Origin: an uncultured Clostridia bacterium
GTDB lineage: Bacteria; Bacillota; Clostridia; Christensenellales; UBA1242
NCBI GenBank assembly: GCA_934746515.1
Contig: CAKVFH010000003.1
Coordinates: 62,001 to 126,000, forward strand
Length of the DNA: 64,000 nucleotides
Reading direction: 5' to 3'
Under the pieces are notes generated by a model. It searched no databases. It was not told the DNA's origin and was given only the letters and a program-made list of their open reading frames with translations. A program made the position numbers and the translations under genes. Every line of letters begins with the position of its first letter. Position 1 is the stretch's first letter. Positions 1-8,699 of this stretch are shown one piece after another.

Positions 1-2
1 CA

Positions 3-1001
3 TATTTTGCAGGTATTGGATCGCTAGCAAGAGTTGGTGTGCTTGTTAAGGGTGCAACATTTGTTGAATCGCTTGCAAAAACCGATGAAGTTATTTTTGA
101 TAAAACTGGAACACTCACAACTGGTGTGTTTGAAATTACTGAAATTTTTGCAACAAAGGAATCAAGTGAAGATGAAGTTTTGGAGCTTGCAGCTTATGCA
201 GAAAATTTCTCTAACCACAAGATTGCAAAATCTATAAAAAAACTATATAATGAAAAACATTCAGACAAGCCAATCAATTCGGCATGGATTTCAGATTATA
301 GCGAAATTGCAGGACAAGGCATTGAAGCGAATATTTTTGGTCAAGAAGTGCTTGTTGGAAATGCTGGGCTTATAAAAAAGCACGAGATAAGTTTCCCTGA
401 AGTTCAGAAAGCTGGCACAGTTTTGCATGTTTGCGCTGGCGGAACATATCTGGGATATATTGTTATTTGCGACCAAATAAAAAGAGATGCGCTTGATGCT
501 GTCAGAAGCTTGAAAAAACTGAAATTAAGCGTTGATATGTCAACGGGAGATGAAAGTGGTTCAGCAATGCTTGTTGCTGATAAAATTGGCATTGACAATG
601 TTTATTCAGGATTGTTGCCTGAAGGAAAGGTTGAAATTATAAAATCACGCACAGAGAAAGGCAAAACGGTTGCGTTTGTTGGTGATGGTATCAATGATGC
701 TCCGTCGCTGGCAATGTCAAATGTTGGCATTTCTATGGGTGGTTTTGGAACTGATGTCGCTGTTGAAGCATCAGATGTTGTTATTATGACAGACGAGCCA
801 AGCAAGGTTGCTTTGGCTATCAAAAAAGCAAAGAAAACTCAAAAAATTGCTAAACAAAATATATTTGGTTCAATTGCTGTAAAACTTTTGATTTTGGGGT
901 TGATAGGCTTTGGGTTTTCGGGAATGTGGCTGGCTGTTTTTGCAGATGTTGGTGTAAGTTTGCTGGCGGTGTTAAACAGTTTAAGAGCCATGCTAAAATA
1001 A
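3..1001 (+). CDS. P1B-type heavy-metal ATPase (Zn/Cd/Pb-like), C-terminal part
   Basis: The 5' end of the gene lies outside the window; the frame is open from base 3. The protein contains the phosphorylation motif DKTGTLT, the hinge motif GDGINDAPSLA, and a final membrane segment ending FADVGVSLLAVLNSLRAM. The Asp in this last helix is typical of the Zn/Cd/Pb-exporting P1B-2 group (ZntA/CadA) and argues against copper. Such pumps export divalent metal ions at the cost of ATP. Two oddities are visible. The nucleotide-binding HP dipeptide of P1B ATPases appears as HK (SNHKIAKSI), and the usual MLTGD reads MSTGD. The gene ends just before argS. The family is certain; metal specificity is inferred. 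Confidence 0.9.
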   Translation, partial: YFAGIGSLARVGVLVKGATFVESLAKTDEVIFDKTGTLTTGVFEITEIFATKESSEDEVLELAAYAENFSNHKIAKSIKKLYNEKHSDKPINSAWISDYSEIAGQGIEANIFGQEVLVGNAGLIKKHEISFPEVQKAGTVLHVCAGGTYLGYIVICDQIKRDALDAVRSLKKLKLSVDMSTGDESGSAMLVADKIGIDNVYSGLLPEGKVEIIKSRTEKGKTVAFVGDGINDAPSLAMSNVGISMGGFGTDVAVEASDVVIMTDEPSKVALAIKKAKKTQKIAKQNIFGSIAVKLLILGLIGFGFSGMWLAVFADVGVSLLAVLNSLRAMLK

Positions 1002-1020
1002 ATAAAATTAGGAGAAAACT

Positions 1021-2805
1021 ATGAATATAAAGAAAACATTATTTGAAGCACTTAAAGAAGCTTTTTTGCATCTAAACTATTCGTTAGATGACATAACTTT
1101 GACAGTGTCTTCAAAAGAAGGGGCAGACTTTCAATGCAATTCAGCATTTATGCTTGCAAAAAAAGAACAAACCAGCCCTGAAACTATTGCAAATGCAATT
1201 ATTTCAAATTTAAAACAAGATATTGCAGATGTGACATTCGCAAAGCCTGGTTTCATTAACTTTAAAATTAAAGACGAAGCGCTTTCGCTTGCGTTAAATT
1301 CAGCACTATCAAGCGAAAACTTGGGCGTTGAAAAAATTGAAAATCCAGAAACAATCGTCATGGACTATGGCGGTGCAAATGTTGCAAAAGAACTTCATAT
1401 TGGTCACTTGCGTTCACCAGTTATCGGTGAAAGTTTTGCAAGACTTTATAAACTTTTGGGAAACAAAGTTATCACCGATACTCATCTTGGAGATTGGGGA
1501 CTGCAAATGGGTCTCACAATTGCACAGCTTGAAGATGATGGTTATATTGACGGATTTTTTGACAAAACAAAAAAGAATAAGGAAATCACTCTTGATACAT
1601 TAAATGAAGAATATCCAAAAGCTTCAAAGAGAAAAAATGTTGATGAAGAGTTCAGAAAAAAAGCTGAAACCTACACAAAATTTGTTCAAGACAAAAAAGA
1701 GCCTTACTGGACAATTTATAGCACCATTCGTGAGATTTCTGTGAAAAGAATCAAGGCAAATTATGAAAATTTGAACTGCTTCTTTGATTTGTGGTATGGC
1801 GAAAGCACTTGCGCAGAGTATGTTGAAAAAGTGGTTCAGATGTTTGTTGATAAGGGACTAACAAGAGTTCATGACGGCGCGTTGGTTGTTGATGTTGCAA
1901 GAGAAGGTGAGAATATTCCAATTGAAAAGAAAAACCCAGACGATCCACAACTTTACAAAAATCCAATGCCACCAGTTTATCTCAAAAAGAGCAATGGTGC
2001 AGATGTTTACGACACAACAGACATTGCGACAATCTATCAAAGAAACATTGATTTTAATCCAGATAAAATCATTTATTTCACAGATAAAAGACAATATGTT
2101 CATTTTGAGCATTGCTTTAGAGCTGTTAAGCTTGCTGGCATTTCTCCAGAAAATCAAAAACTTGAATACATCGGTTTTGGCACAATCAATGGAACAGACG
2201 GCAAACCATTTAAAACAAGATCAGGCGACACTATCAAACTTGAAGATATCATAAATCTTATTTCAAGCAGTGCAGAAAAGAAACTCAAAGAAAACGGCAT
2301 TGAAGATACTGATGGCTCGCTCGCTCTCAAAATTGGTGTAGCTGCCATGAAGTTTGGAGACCTTTCAAACATTCCAAGTAAAGACTATATTTTTGATATT
2401 GACAAGTTCGCTTCTTTTGAAGGCAAAACAGGACCATATATTCAATACACTGGGGCAAGAATCAACTCGCTTTTGAACAAAGCTGGGCTTTTTGGCAAAA
2501 AAGATTTCTTTGAAAACTTAAACTTAATCGATATTTCTGACGATAACCAAAGAAACATTGCTCTCAATTTTATAAAACTTCAAGAAAGCTATTATTCTTG
2601 CTATAAAGACAATTCGCTAGTTGCACTTTGCAATTCTCTTTATGACTTTGCATCAAGCTTTTCAAAATTCTATAATGACACAAGAATTTTAACCGAAAAA
2701 GATGACAAAAAGAAAAATTCATATCTTGCACTTTGCTATCTTGTTTTGAAAACAATAAAGCAAGCATCAAGCATTTTAGCGTTTGAAATTCCTGATAAAA
2801 TGTAG
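1021..2805 (+). CDS. argS: arginyl-tRNA synthetase
   Basis: Class I aminoacyl-tRNA synthetase that charges tRNA-Arg in the cytoplasm. The 594-residue length is normal. An N-terminal additional domain precedes the HIGH motif (about residues 126-129, within NVAKELHIGHLRS). The KMSKS-equivalent reads KTRSG near residue 398, a form common in ArgRS, and a helical DALR anticodon-binding domain closes the protein. The ATG is preceded by AGGAGAAAACT, a strong ribosome binding site. The gene is followed directly by queH, whose start overlaps its end region, so the two are probably co-transcribed. Confidence 0.97.
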   Translation: MNIKKTLFEALKEAFLHLNYSLDDITLTVSSKEGADFQCNSAFMLAKKEQTSPETIANAIISNLKQDIADVTFAKPGFINFKIKDEALSLALNSALSSENLGVEKIENPETIVMDYGGANVAKELHIGHLRSPVIGESFARLYKLLGNKVITDTHLGDWGLQMGLTIAQLEDDGYIDGFFDKTKKNKEITLDTLNEEYPKASKRKNVDEEFRKKAETYTKFVQDKKEPYWTIYSTIREISVKRIKANYENLNCFFDLWYGESTCAEYVEKVVQMFVDKGLTRVHDGALVVDVAREGENIPIEKKNPDDPQLYKNPMPPVYLKKSNGADVYDTTDIATIYQRNIDFNPDKIIYFTDKRQYVHFEHCFRAVKLAGISPENQKLEYIGFGTINGTDGKPFKTRSGDTIKLEDIINLISSSAEKKLKENGIEDTDGSLALKIGVAAMKFGDLSNIPSKDYIFDIDKFASFEGKTGPYIQYTGARINSLLNKAGLFGKKDFFENLNLIDISDDNQRNIALNFIKLQESYYSCYKDNSLVALCNSLYDFASSFSKFYNDTRILTEKDDKKKNSYLALCYLVLKTIKQASSILAFEIPDKM

Positions 2806-2811
2806 GTGAAT

Positions 2812-3408
2812 ATGGACAAACCAAGAATTCTGCTTCATTCATGTTGCGCACCTTGCTCAACGGCTGTCATTGAAAGACTGAAAGATAATTATGAAATTGT
2901 GATTCTTTATTACAATCCGAACATCTATCCAGAAGAAGAATATTTAAAGCGCAAAAATGAAGAGATAAAATATATAAATCATTTAAACGAAACTGACAAA
3001 GATATAAAAATATCAATGCTAGACGCAGACTATGAAAGCGAAAAGTTTTATGAAGCCACCAAAGGCTATGAAAATGAGCGCGAAGGTGGGGCAAGATGCG
3101 CAATCTGTTTTAAACTTCGCTTGGAAAAAACCGCAAAACTTGCAAAAGAAAACGGCTTTGATTTGTTTGGCACAACTCTGACTGTTTCTCCGCACAAAAA
3201 TGCTGAACTGATAAATTCAATAGGCTTGGCAATTGAAAAGGAAACAGGTGTAAAGTTTTTGGTGTCAAATTTCAAAAAACAAGACGGCTACAAATTGAGT
3301 ATTGAGTTATCAAAACAGAACAATATTTATCGTCAAAACTATTGTGGTTGCGAGTTCGCTCTCCGCATTCAACAAGAAGAAATGAAAAACCGAAATATCA
3401 ACCATTAG
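2812..3408 (+). CDS. queH: epoxyqueuosine reductase QueH
   Basis: Catalyses the last step of queuosine synthesis in tRNA, reducing epoxyqueuosine to queuosine. It is the non-orthologous replacement of QueG. The adjacent-Cys motif SCCAPCS near the N-terminus, the CAIC..RL motif in the middle and the late CGC are the expected metal and Fe-S ligands of the family (formerly DUF208). A GTG lies immediately after the argS stop, but ATG at 2812 is preferred because the sequence TAGGTG sits just upstream as a ribosome binding site. QueA and Tgt, two other enzymes of the pathway, are encoded at 15.6 and 17.1 kb. The genes for preQ1 synthesis are not in this window. Confidence 0.93.
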   Translation: MDKPRILLHSCCAPCSTAVIERLKDNYEIVILYYNPNIYPEEEYLKRKNEEIKYINHLNETDKDIKISMLDADYESEKFYEATKGYENEREGGARCAICFKLRLEKTAKLAKENGFDLFGTTLTVSPHKNAELINSIGLAIEKETGVKFLVSNFKKQDGYKLSIELSKQNNIYRQNYCGCEFALRIQQEEMKNRNINH

Positions 3409-3425
3409 TGGCTGATATTTCTTTA
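3392..3425 (+). terminator. Rho-independent terminator after queH
   Basis: GAAATATCA and TGATATTTC form a 9-bp stem around an inner CCA/TGG pair. The stem overlaps the last codons of queH and is followed by a modest T-rich stretch. Confidence 0.55.
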
Positions 3426-3477
3426 TACTAAAATAATTTTTTGTTGCGATGTCATGGTAAATTAAATAGGAAAGATT

Positions 3478-3756
3478 ATGACAAAATATATTTTTGATAG
3501 AAATGAGTTTGTTAATTATGAAGAATTTTACACGCTCATGCAGAAAAAGATGAATTTACCAGAATGGTTTGGAAAAAATCCATCAGCTTTATGGGATATG
3601 CTTACAGGTTATATTGAATTTCCATGTAAAATAGTTTTGGTTGGATTTGGAAAAGAAATTAACGACAAAGATAAATTGCAAATAGGTTATATATTAAATG
3701 TGTTTAGAGAAGTTGAAAAACAATTTCCAAACGAATTTAAGGTTGAATTTAAATAA
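3478..3756 (+). CDS. barstar-family protein 1 (orphan RNase inhibitor)
   Basis: A 92-residue protein matching the barstar fold: a short beta strand, helices, then LPEWFGKNPSALWDMLTGY and a later helix with VFREVEKQF. Barstar blocks barnase-type ribonucleases by covering the active site with an acidic helix. No barnase-like gene is seen nearby, so the target is unknown. AGGAAAGATT precedes the ATG. A second, more divergent barstar follows about 110 bp later. Possible roles are immunity against foreign or polymorphic toxins or control of an unlinked RNase. The family assignment is good; the function is inferred. Confidence 0.82.
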   Translation: MTKYIFDRNEFVNYEEFYTLMQKKMNLPEWFGKNPSALWDMLTGYIEFPCKIVLVGFGKEINDKDKLQIGYILNVFREVEKQFPNEFKVEFK

Positions 3757-3868
3757 TAGAATAGAAGATTTTTAAATAGTTTATGAATTACATAAATATT
3801 TAGAAGTTGAGATAATCACAGATTGATGTGGGTTTGATTACATTCAAAAACCTTGATTTGGAGACAAA

Positions 3869-4186
3869 ATGGATAAAATTATAATAGATAAAAAAGATTA
3901 TGAAAGCTATGAAAAGTTTTACGAAGATATAGTGATAAAAATGGATGCGAAAAATGATTTGAATTGTTTAGACCCAGAGAATTTGAGTTATAACCCAAAT
4001 CATTTATGGGAGCTTTTGGAAGATTACAACGATGAGTCGATTACTTTTATATTTAAAAACTTTGATTTAGAAAAAATTAAAAATTATAAAACTCACGATG
4101 ATTACGAATGGAGTATCATTGTTAAAGTTTTTGATAGGTTTGCAACAATGGTTCCAAACAATAAACTTGTGTTTGAAAATGAGTAA
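3869..4186 (+). CDS. barstar-like protein 2, divergent
   Basis: A 105-residue acidic protein. It starts like its upstream neighbour (IIIDKKDYESYEKFYEDI compared with YIFDRNEFVNYEEFYTLM) and contains NPNHLWELLEDY in place of the barstar NPSALWDMLTGY. An insertion of about ten residues separates the first helix from this motif. It is most simply a duplicated, diverged barstar. GGAGACAAA precedes the ATG. No RNase partner is encoded in the window. A strong hairpin terminator follows the gene. Confidence 0.7.
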   Translation: MDKIIIDKKDYESYEKFYEDIVIKMDAKNDLNCLDPENLSYNPNHLWELLEDYNDESITFIFKNFDLEKIKNYKTHDDYEWSIIVKVFDRFATMVPNNKLVFENE

Positions 4187-4212
4187 ACTTAATTTTTTTT
4201 TTGATAAAATAA

Positions 4213-4245
4213 AAAATCACTGATTTAGTTCAGTGATTTTATTTT
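4213..4245. terminator. bidirectional terminator between barstar 2 and cmk
   Basis: AAAATCACTGA and TCAGTGATTTT form an 11-bp stem with loop TTTAGT. T-rich runs lie on both sides, so it can serve the rightward barstar gene and the leftward cmk gene. Confidence 0.85.
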
Positions 4246-4256
4246 GTTTAAATAAG

Positions 4257-4943
4257 TTATTGAATTTGGTCTTTTGTGATGAGTCCGCGTCTAACCATTT
4301 CGTCAAGGGCGAGTGTTACGCATTCGTCAGCGGTGTTTAGGCTTGAGTCAATCAAAAATGCGTTTTCACACATAATTAGTGGCGAAATTTCGCGGTGCAT
4401 ATCTTTATAGTCGCGGTCCTTAAGGTCTGCCAAAACTTGTTCATAAGTTACATTAGGGTCTTTTTCTGCATATTCTTTGAATCTGCGCTTTGCTCTTGTT
4501 TCAACACTGCAGTCGACATAAATTTTCATGTCTGCGTTAGGGAAGATTACAGAACCAATGTCTCTGCCTTCCATAACAATGTTTTTGTTGTGGTTTTGAG
4601 TGTCTCTTTGAAGTTTGCGAACATATTCGCGAATATAAGGTTTGCAGGCATACTTTGCAACATTTGAAGAAATTTCTTCGTTGTGAAGCATATCTGCAAC
4701 ATCAATGCCGTCAAGAAGCATTGTGTTTTTTGCTCCGTCATAAGAATAGATGATTTCGGTGTGTTCAATCATATAATGAAGTTTGTCATCTTCAGTGTCT
4801 TTAATGTGAAGATTGAGTGCTTTTAAAGTGATTGTTCTATATAGTGAGCCTGCACTAAAAAATCCAAAATTAAGTTTTTTTGCAAGAGTCTTTGCGAGTG
4901 TTGATTTTCCAGAACCTGATGTTCCGTCAATTGCTATAATCAT
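4257..4943 (-). CDS. cmk: cytidylate kinase
   Basis: Phosphorylates CMP and dCMP to the diphosphates in pyrimidine salvage. The 228-residue protein has the P-loop GTSGSGKST at residues 7-15, the acceptor-binding GSLYR segment, and EGRDIGSVIFP, which is characteristic of bacterial CMP kinases. AAAGGAGAATTTT precedes the ATG. It is one of the few leftward genes in the first half of the window and stands alone between two rightward genes. Confidence 0.96.
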   Translation of the reverse strand: MIIAIDGTSGSGKSTLAKTLAKKLNFGFFSAGSLYRTITLKALNLHIKDTEDDKLHYMIEHTEIIYSYDGAKNTMLLDGIDVADMLHNEEISSNVAKYACKPYIREYVRKLQRDTQNHNKNIVMEGRDIGSVIFPNADMKIYVDCSVETRAKRRFKEYAEKDPNVTYEQVLADLKDRDYKDMHREISPLIMCENAFLIDSSLNTADECVTLALDEMVRRGLITKDQIQ

Positions 4944-5014
4944 AAAATTCTCCTTTTACCGGTTATATGATATAATAAATGGTGCTATTTTCAAAACAAA
5001 ATTCAATAATTATT

Positions 5015-5042
5015 TTGATTTTTGTTTAATTTCATATATTAT
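5015..5042 (+). promoter_or_regulatory. promoter of the Mrr-like gene, probably leaderless
   Basis: TTGATT-N16-TATTAT ends only 6 nt before the ATG at 5049. No Shine-Dalgarno sequence is present, so the transcript probably begins at or next to the start codon. Confidence 0.5.
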
Positions 5043-5048
5043 TTAATT

Positions 5049-5630
5049 ATGAGCAAAATAAATAAAAAGTTTAGCATTTTTAGATTTGTTTTAATTATTC
5101 TATTGCTTCCGATTGTGATAATTTGGCTAATTGTTAGAAAAATCAAAGCAAAAAGAGCGATAAACAGCGATAATATTGACATTTTTAATATTTCGCAAAT
5201 CGACAGTTTGTCAGGTGAAGAGTTTGAAGAACTACTAAAAGAAATTTTCATTAAGCAGGGCTATGAAGTGGAGCTTACAAAAAAGAGCCATGACTATGGC
5301 GCTGACCTTGTTTTGAAAAAGAACGGCAGGCTTTCAATTGTGCAGGCGAAATGCTATGGGAAAAATATTGGAATAAAGGCTATTCAAGAAGTGATTTCTG
5401 CAAGAGTGCATTACGGCGCCGAAGAAATGTTTGTTGCAACGAACAGATATTTTTCAAAAGATGCAATCGTGCTTGCCAGTGAGCATGGAGTTATCTTGAT
5501 AGACAGAGATGTTGTAACAAGACTTGTTCGTGAATATTCGCCAAAATTAGAACTTAAAGAAAAGCGATTTGTGGCAACGGTTGATGAAGAAAAAAGAAAA
5601 ATCATGCAAAAGTATAAATTTTGGATTTAA
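5049..5630 (+). CDS. membrane-anchored Mrr-like endonuclease domain protein
   Basis: A 193-residue protein with one N-terminal membrane helix (about residues 10-30) followed by a PD-(D/E)xK nuclease domain of the Mrr_cat type. The signature is visible: LSGEEFEELLKEIF, then YGADLVL and IVQAKCY, which give the Asp and the Q-x-K active-site residues. Mrr enzymes cut modified DNA, but membrane-anchored stand-alone versions have no settled role. No methyltransferase is nearby, so it is not an ordinary restriction-modification system. ATG at 5049 is chosen because a consensus promoter lies just upstream; a longer start at 5022 would fall inside that promoter. Confidence 0.82.
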   Translation: MSKINKKFSIFRFVLIILLLPIVIIWLIVRKIKAKRAINSDNIDIFNISQIDSLSGEEFEELLKEIFIKQGYEVELTKKSHDYGADLVLKKNGRLSIVQAKCYGKNIGIKAIQEVISARVHYGAEEMFVATNRYFSKDAIVLASEHGVILIDRDVVTRLVREYSPKLELKEKRFVATVDEEKRKIMQKYKFWI

Positions 5631-5701
5631 TTTTTGTCTAACTTTTGCTTTTTGAGAGTAAAACAAACAGTGTTAGCATAAACTATTTTTGAGGTAAAAT
5701 A

Positions 5702-6436
5702 ATGTTTGAACTTACTCTGTGTTTGGATTTTCAAAGACAAAAATACATCAGCGAGTTTTATAAAAGTTTAGTTGCAAACATAAAAAAGGATGCAGGAATC
5801 ATTATAAAACATAACAGCGGGGGAAAAAGCTATTTGTCAATTGCTGTTGGCGACGACAAAAAAGAATATCTTAAGTCAAAGGTGTTGGATTTTGTGACGA
5901 ATGTCATAGAAAACGATTTTAAATATAATTTTTTTAAAGAAAGAATAGAGATAAAAACAAAGAACAATTTAACGGAAGCCTTTTTGCGTGCAATTTCGTG
6001 TTTTGATGAAGATTTTGACCGAGAAATAATCAAACAAAATTTGGAACTTTCTGGTGAAATTGTGCTTGAAAGCTTGTTTTATTTTAAGCTTCAGTCACTT
6101 GCTCAAAGGTGGCAAAAAACTGCTGAAATTATCAATCAAAATTTAATTATGAACAGCGACAGCTCAATGAGTGAAGTTTTGAAATATCTTTGCGCGGTGT
6201 CAGAAAACAATTCGGTTTTTGTTGATTTGTTGTTAAGCGAAAAGCAAATCGAAATGAAAAATTTTGCGTGCCACAAAAAATTTAAGAAGAACGCAGACGG
6301 CATTTCAAAAATGTTTGCTGAAATGATTAAACTTAATCCGATAAAAATAAATGTTAAAGAAAAGGATGGCGGAGATTTTCCAGAAATAACAAATGCACTT
6401 TTAAAGGTGTTTAACGATAAAATTTATTTTGTTTAA
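5702..6436 (+). CDS. ytxC: putative sporulation protein YtxC
   Basis: A 244-residue protein without membrane segments. Its central segment, reading LESLFYFKLQSLAQRWQ, resembles the YtxC family. The strongest support is position: in Bacillus and many Clostridia ytxC lies directly upstream of thrS, as here. The biochemical role of the family is unknown; the association with sporulation comes from its taxonomic range and expression. The ATG follows TTTTTGAGGTAAAATA with a usable ribosome binding site. It ends 14 nt before the T-box promoter of thrS. Confidence 0.7.
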   Translation: MFELTLCLDFQRQKYISEFYKSLVANIKKDAGIIIKHNSGGKSYLSIAVGDDKKEYLKSKVLDFVTNVIENDFKYNFFKERIEIKTKNNLTEAFLRAISCFDEDFDREIIKQNLELSGEIVLESLFYFKLQSLAQRWQKTAEIINQNLIMNSDSSMSEVLKYLCAVSENNSVFVDLLLSEKQIEMKNFACHKKFKKNADGISKMFAEMIKLNPIKINVKEKDGGDFPEITNALLKVFNDKIYFV

Positions 6437-6450
6437 ATTGCACATAATCA

Positions 6451-6478
6451 TTGACAAAAAAAATTATTGTAATATAAT
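6451..6478 (+). promoter_or_regulatory. sigma-A promoter of the thrS leader
   Basis: TTGACA at 6451-6456 and TATAAT at 6473-6478 are separated by 16 bp. Transcription would start near 6485 and run through the T-box leader. Confidence 0.85.
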
Positions 6479-6484
6479 AGTATT

Positions 6485-6692
6485 GTAACACTTGTAGAAC
6501 AAGTAGGTTAAAAGAACTGACCGAGAGAGAGGAAATCATGGGCTGAAAGTTTCCTTGTTAAGCTTTTAATTGAAACCAGCTACATTTTATAAAACTAAAC
6601 ATTTGTAATGAGGTTGAATTTTCAACGAAATAAGGTGGAACCACGATAATTTATCGTCCTTATGCTAATTTTTTGGCATAAGGATTTTTTTA
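6485..6692 (+). promoter_or_regulatory. T-box leader regulating thrS
   Basis: A tRNA-sensing transcription attenuator. The conserved T-box sequence GGTGGAACCACG is at 6634-6645. Stem I lies in about 6490-6590 and its probable specifier triplet is ACC at 6575-6577, a threonine codon. The competing terminator is CCTTATGC/GCATAAGG (6658-6683) followed by seven T. Uncharged tRNA-Thr would stabilise the antiterminator and allow thrS transcription. The specifier is read by eye from the GAA-ACC-AG context. Confidence 0.93.
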
Positions 6693-6709
6693 TGCCACAG
6701 GAGGAGAAT

Positions 6710-8623
6710 ATGAAAATACAATTAAGAGATGAAGTAAGAGAATTTAATGAAGGCGTTACTGTTGCTGAAGTCGCAGCATCAATTTCTGAAGGTCTTGCAA
6801 GAGTTGCAGTTTGCGGAAAAATTGATGGCGAACTCGTTGATTTGCAATCAAAAATCAATCATGACTGTGCACTTGAAATCATCACAAACAAAAGCGAAGA
6901 ATACAAAGAAGTTTTGCGTCACAGTGCAGCTCATGTTTTGGCACAAGCTGTCAAGGCTGTTTATCCAAACACAAAGTGCTGGGTTGGACCTGCAACCAAA
7001 GATGGTTTTTACTATGATTTTGATTTCAAAACACCAATCACAAATGACGATTTGAAAACAATTGAAGCAGAAATGACAAAGATTGTTAAAGCTAATTTTG
7101 ATATTGTTAGAAAAGAAATTTCAAAAGAAGAAGCTATCAAGCTTATGAAAAAAGCCAACGAACCATACAAAGTTGAGCTTATTGAAGCAATGGACAAAGA
7201 TGAAGTTATCACAAGCTACACTCAAGGTGACTATACTGAAATTTGCCGTGGACCACATGTTAAATCTACTGGTTTAATCAAGGCTTTCAAGCTCACAAAA
7301 ATCTCTGGGGCATATCTTAAAGGCGATAGCAAAAATAAGATGCTCACAAGAATTTATGGTGTAGTTTTCGAGAAAAAGAGTGAAATGGATGAATATTTTG
7401 CAATGCTTGAAGAGGCTATGAAACGCGACCACAGAAAACTTGGCAGAGAACTTGAGTTATTCTTCTTTGATGAAACAGCTCCTGGCATGGCATATTGGCT
7501 TCCAAAGGGTCTTATCATGTTCAACACTTTGGTTGATTATTGGAGAGGACTTCACAAAAAAGCAGGATACCATGAATTTGCTGGTCCACTTATCAATAGT
7601 TCAGTTTTGTGGAAAACTTCAGGTCACTGGGATCACTATAAAGAAGACATGTTTGTTTTGACAGATGCAGACGGCAATGAACAAGCTTTGAAGCCAATGA
7701 GCTGTCCAAACTCAATCAAAGTTTTCCAAAGCAAAGTCCGTTCATACAAAGATTTGCCACTCCGTTTGTCTGATATTGATGTTATTCACAGAAATGAAAA
7801 ATCAGGTCAGCTTAATGGTTTGTTCAGAGTTAGAATGTTCCACCAAGATGACTCTCATAACTATGTAACAGAAGATCAAATTGGTTCAGAAATCAAAAAC
7901 ATTTTGGGGATTGCTAAACAAATTTATGATGTTTTTGGTCTTCCATACAAGCTCACACTTTCAACTCGTCCAGATGATTTCATGGGAAACATTGAAACAT
8001 GGAACAAAGCTGAAGACGAACTTAAAACAGTGCTTAACGAAATTTGTGGTGAAAATAACTACAGAATCAATGAAGGCGACGGCGCATTCTATGGTCCAAA
8101 GATTGATATTAAAATGCAAGATTGTTTGGGCAGAGAATGGCAAATGGGAACAATTCAAGTTGACTTCCAACTTCCACAAAGATTTGATTTGTCTTACAAT
8201 GACAAAGATGGCTCAAAGAAAATGCCAATCATGATTCACAGAGCACTTTATGGTTCTTTTGAAAGATTTATCGGAATCATCACAGAACATTTTGCAGGTT
8301 CTTTCCCAACATGGATTTGCCCAGTTCAAGCAAAGGTTATTTCTGTTTCTGAAAAGAGTGCAGATTATGCACAAAAAATTGCAGACCGTTTTGATGAAAT
8401 GGGAATCAGAAGCGAAGTTGATAACAGCGATGAAAGAATTGGCTATAAGATTAGACAAGCTCAAATGGAAAAAGTTCCATACATGATTATTCTTGGTGAA
8501 AATGAAGCAAACAACGGCACTGTTTCTGTTAGAAAGAGAAATGGTGAAGAAGTTAAAGACATTTCTTTTGAACAATCTTACAATATGATTAAAACTGATA
8601 TTGACGAAAAGAGAGTTAAATAA
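6710..8623 (+). CDS. thrS: threonyl-tRNA synthetase
   Basis: Class II aminoacyl-tRNA synthetase, 637 residues from ATG 6710. The N-terminal TGS domain is followed by the editing domain with HSAAHVLAQA, then the catalytic core. The core shows the zinc-site region MSCPN near residue 330, motif 2 (VRMFHQDD) and GDGAFYGPKIDI. An anticodon-binding domain closes the protein. The frame also opens at ATG 6662, but that codon lies inside the T-box terminator hairpin. ATG 6710 has GGAGGAGAAT directly before it and starts a normal TGS domain. Expression is controlled by the T-box. Confidence 0.97.
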   Translation: MKIQLRDEVREFNEGVTVAEVAASISEGLARVAVCGKIDGELVDLQSKINHDCALEIITNKSEEYKEVLRHSAAHVLAQAVKAVYPNTKCWVGPATKDGFYYDFDFKTPITNDDLKTIEAEMTKIVKANFDIVRKEISKEEAIKLMKKANEPYKVELIEAMDKDEVITSYTQGDYTEICRGPHVKSTGLIKAFKLTKISGAYLKGDSKNKMLTRIYGVVFEKKSEMDEYFAMLEEAMKRDHRKLGRELELFFFDETAPGMAYWLPKGLIMFNTLVDYWRGLHKKAGYHEFAGPLINSSVLWKTSGHWDHYKEDMFVLTDADGNEQALKPMSCPNSIKVFQSKVRSYKDLPLRLSDIDVIHRNEKSGQLNGLFRVRMFHQDDSHNYVTEDQIGSEIKNILGIAKQIYDVFGLPYKLTLSTRPDDFMGNIETWNKAEDELKTVLNEICGENNYRINEGDGAFYGPKIDIKMQDCLGREWQMGTIQVDFQLPQRFDLSYNDKDGSKKMPIMIHRALYGSFERFIGIITEHFAGSFPTWICPVQAKVISVSEKSADYAQKIADRFDEMGIRSEVDNSDERIGYKIRQAQMEKVPYMIILGENEANNGTVSVRKRNGEEVKDISFEQSYNMIKTDIDEKRVK

Positions 8624-8664
8624 ATCAAAAATGTTGCTTTACTAAAAAAAAGTTTGACAAACTG

Positions 8665-8693
8665 TTGACAAACAGGCGAGTGTGTGGTAAAAT
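8665..8693 (+). promoter_or_regulatory. strong sigma-A promoter of the infC operon
   Basis: TTGACA (8665-8670) and TAAAAT (8688-8693) are 17 bp apart, a near-consensus promoter. A second TTGACA at 8654 is not correctly spaced. Confidence 0.85.
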
Positions 8694-8699
8694 ACACTC

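Noticed and set aside
6662..6709. Upstream start of thrS at 6662
   Set aside because: The codon is inside the T-box terminator hairpin; ATG 6710 has the ribosome binding site and the family N-terminus.
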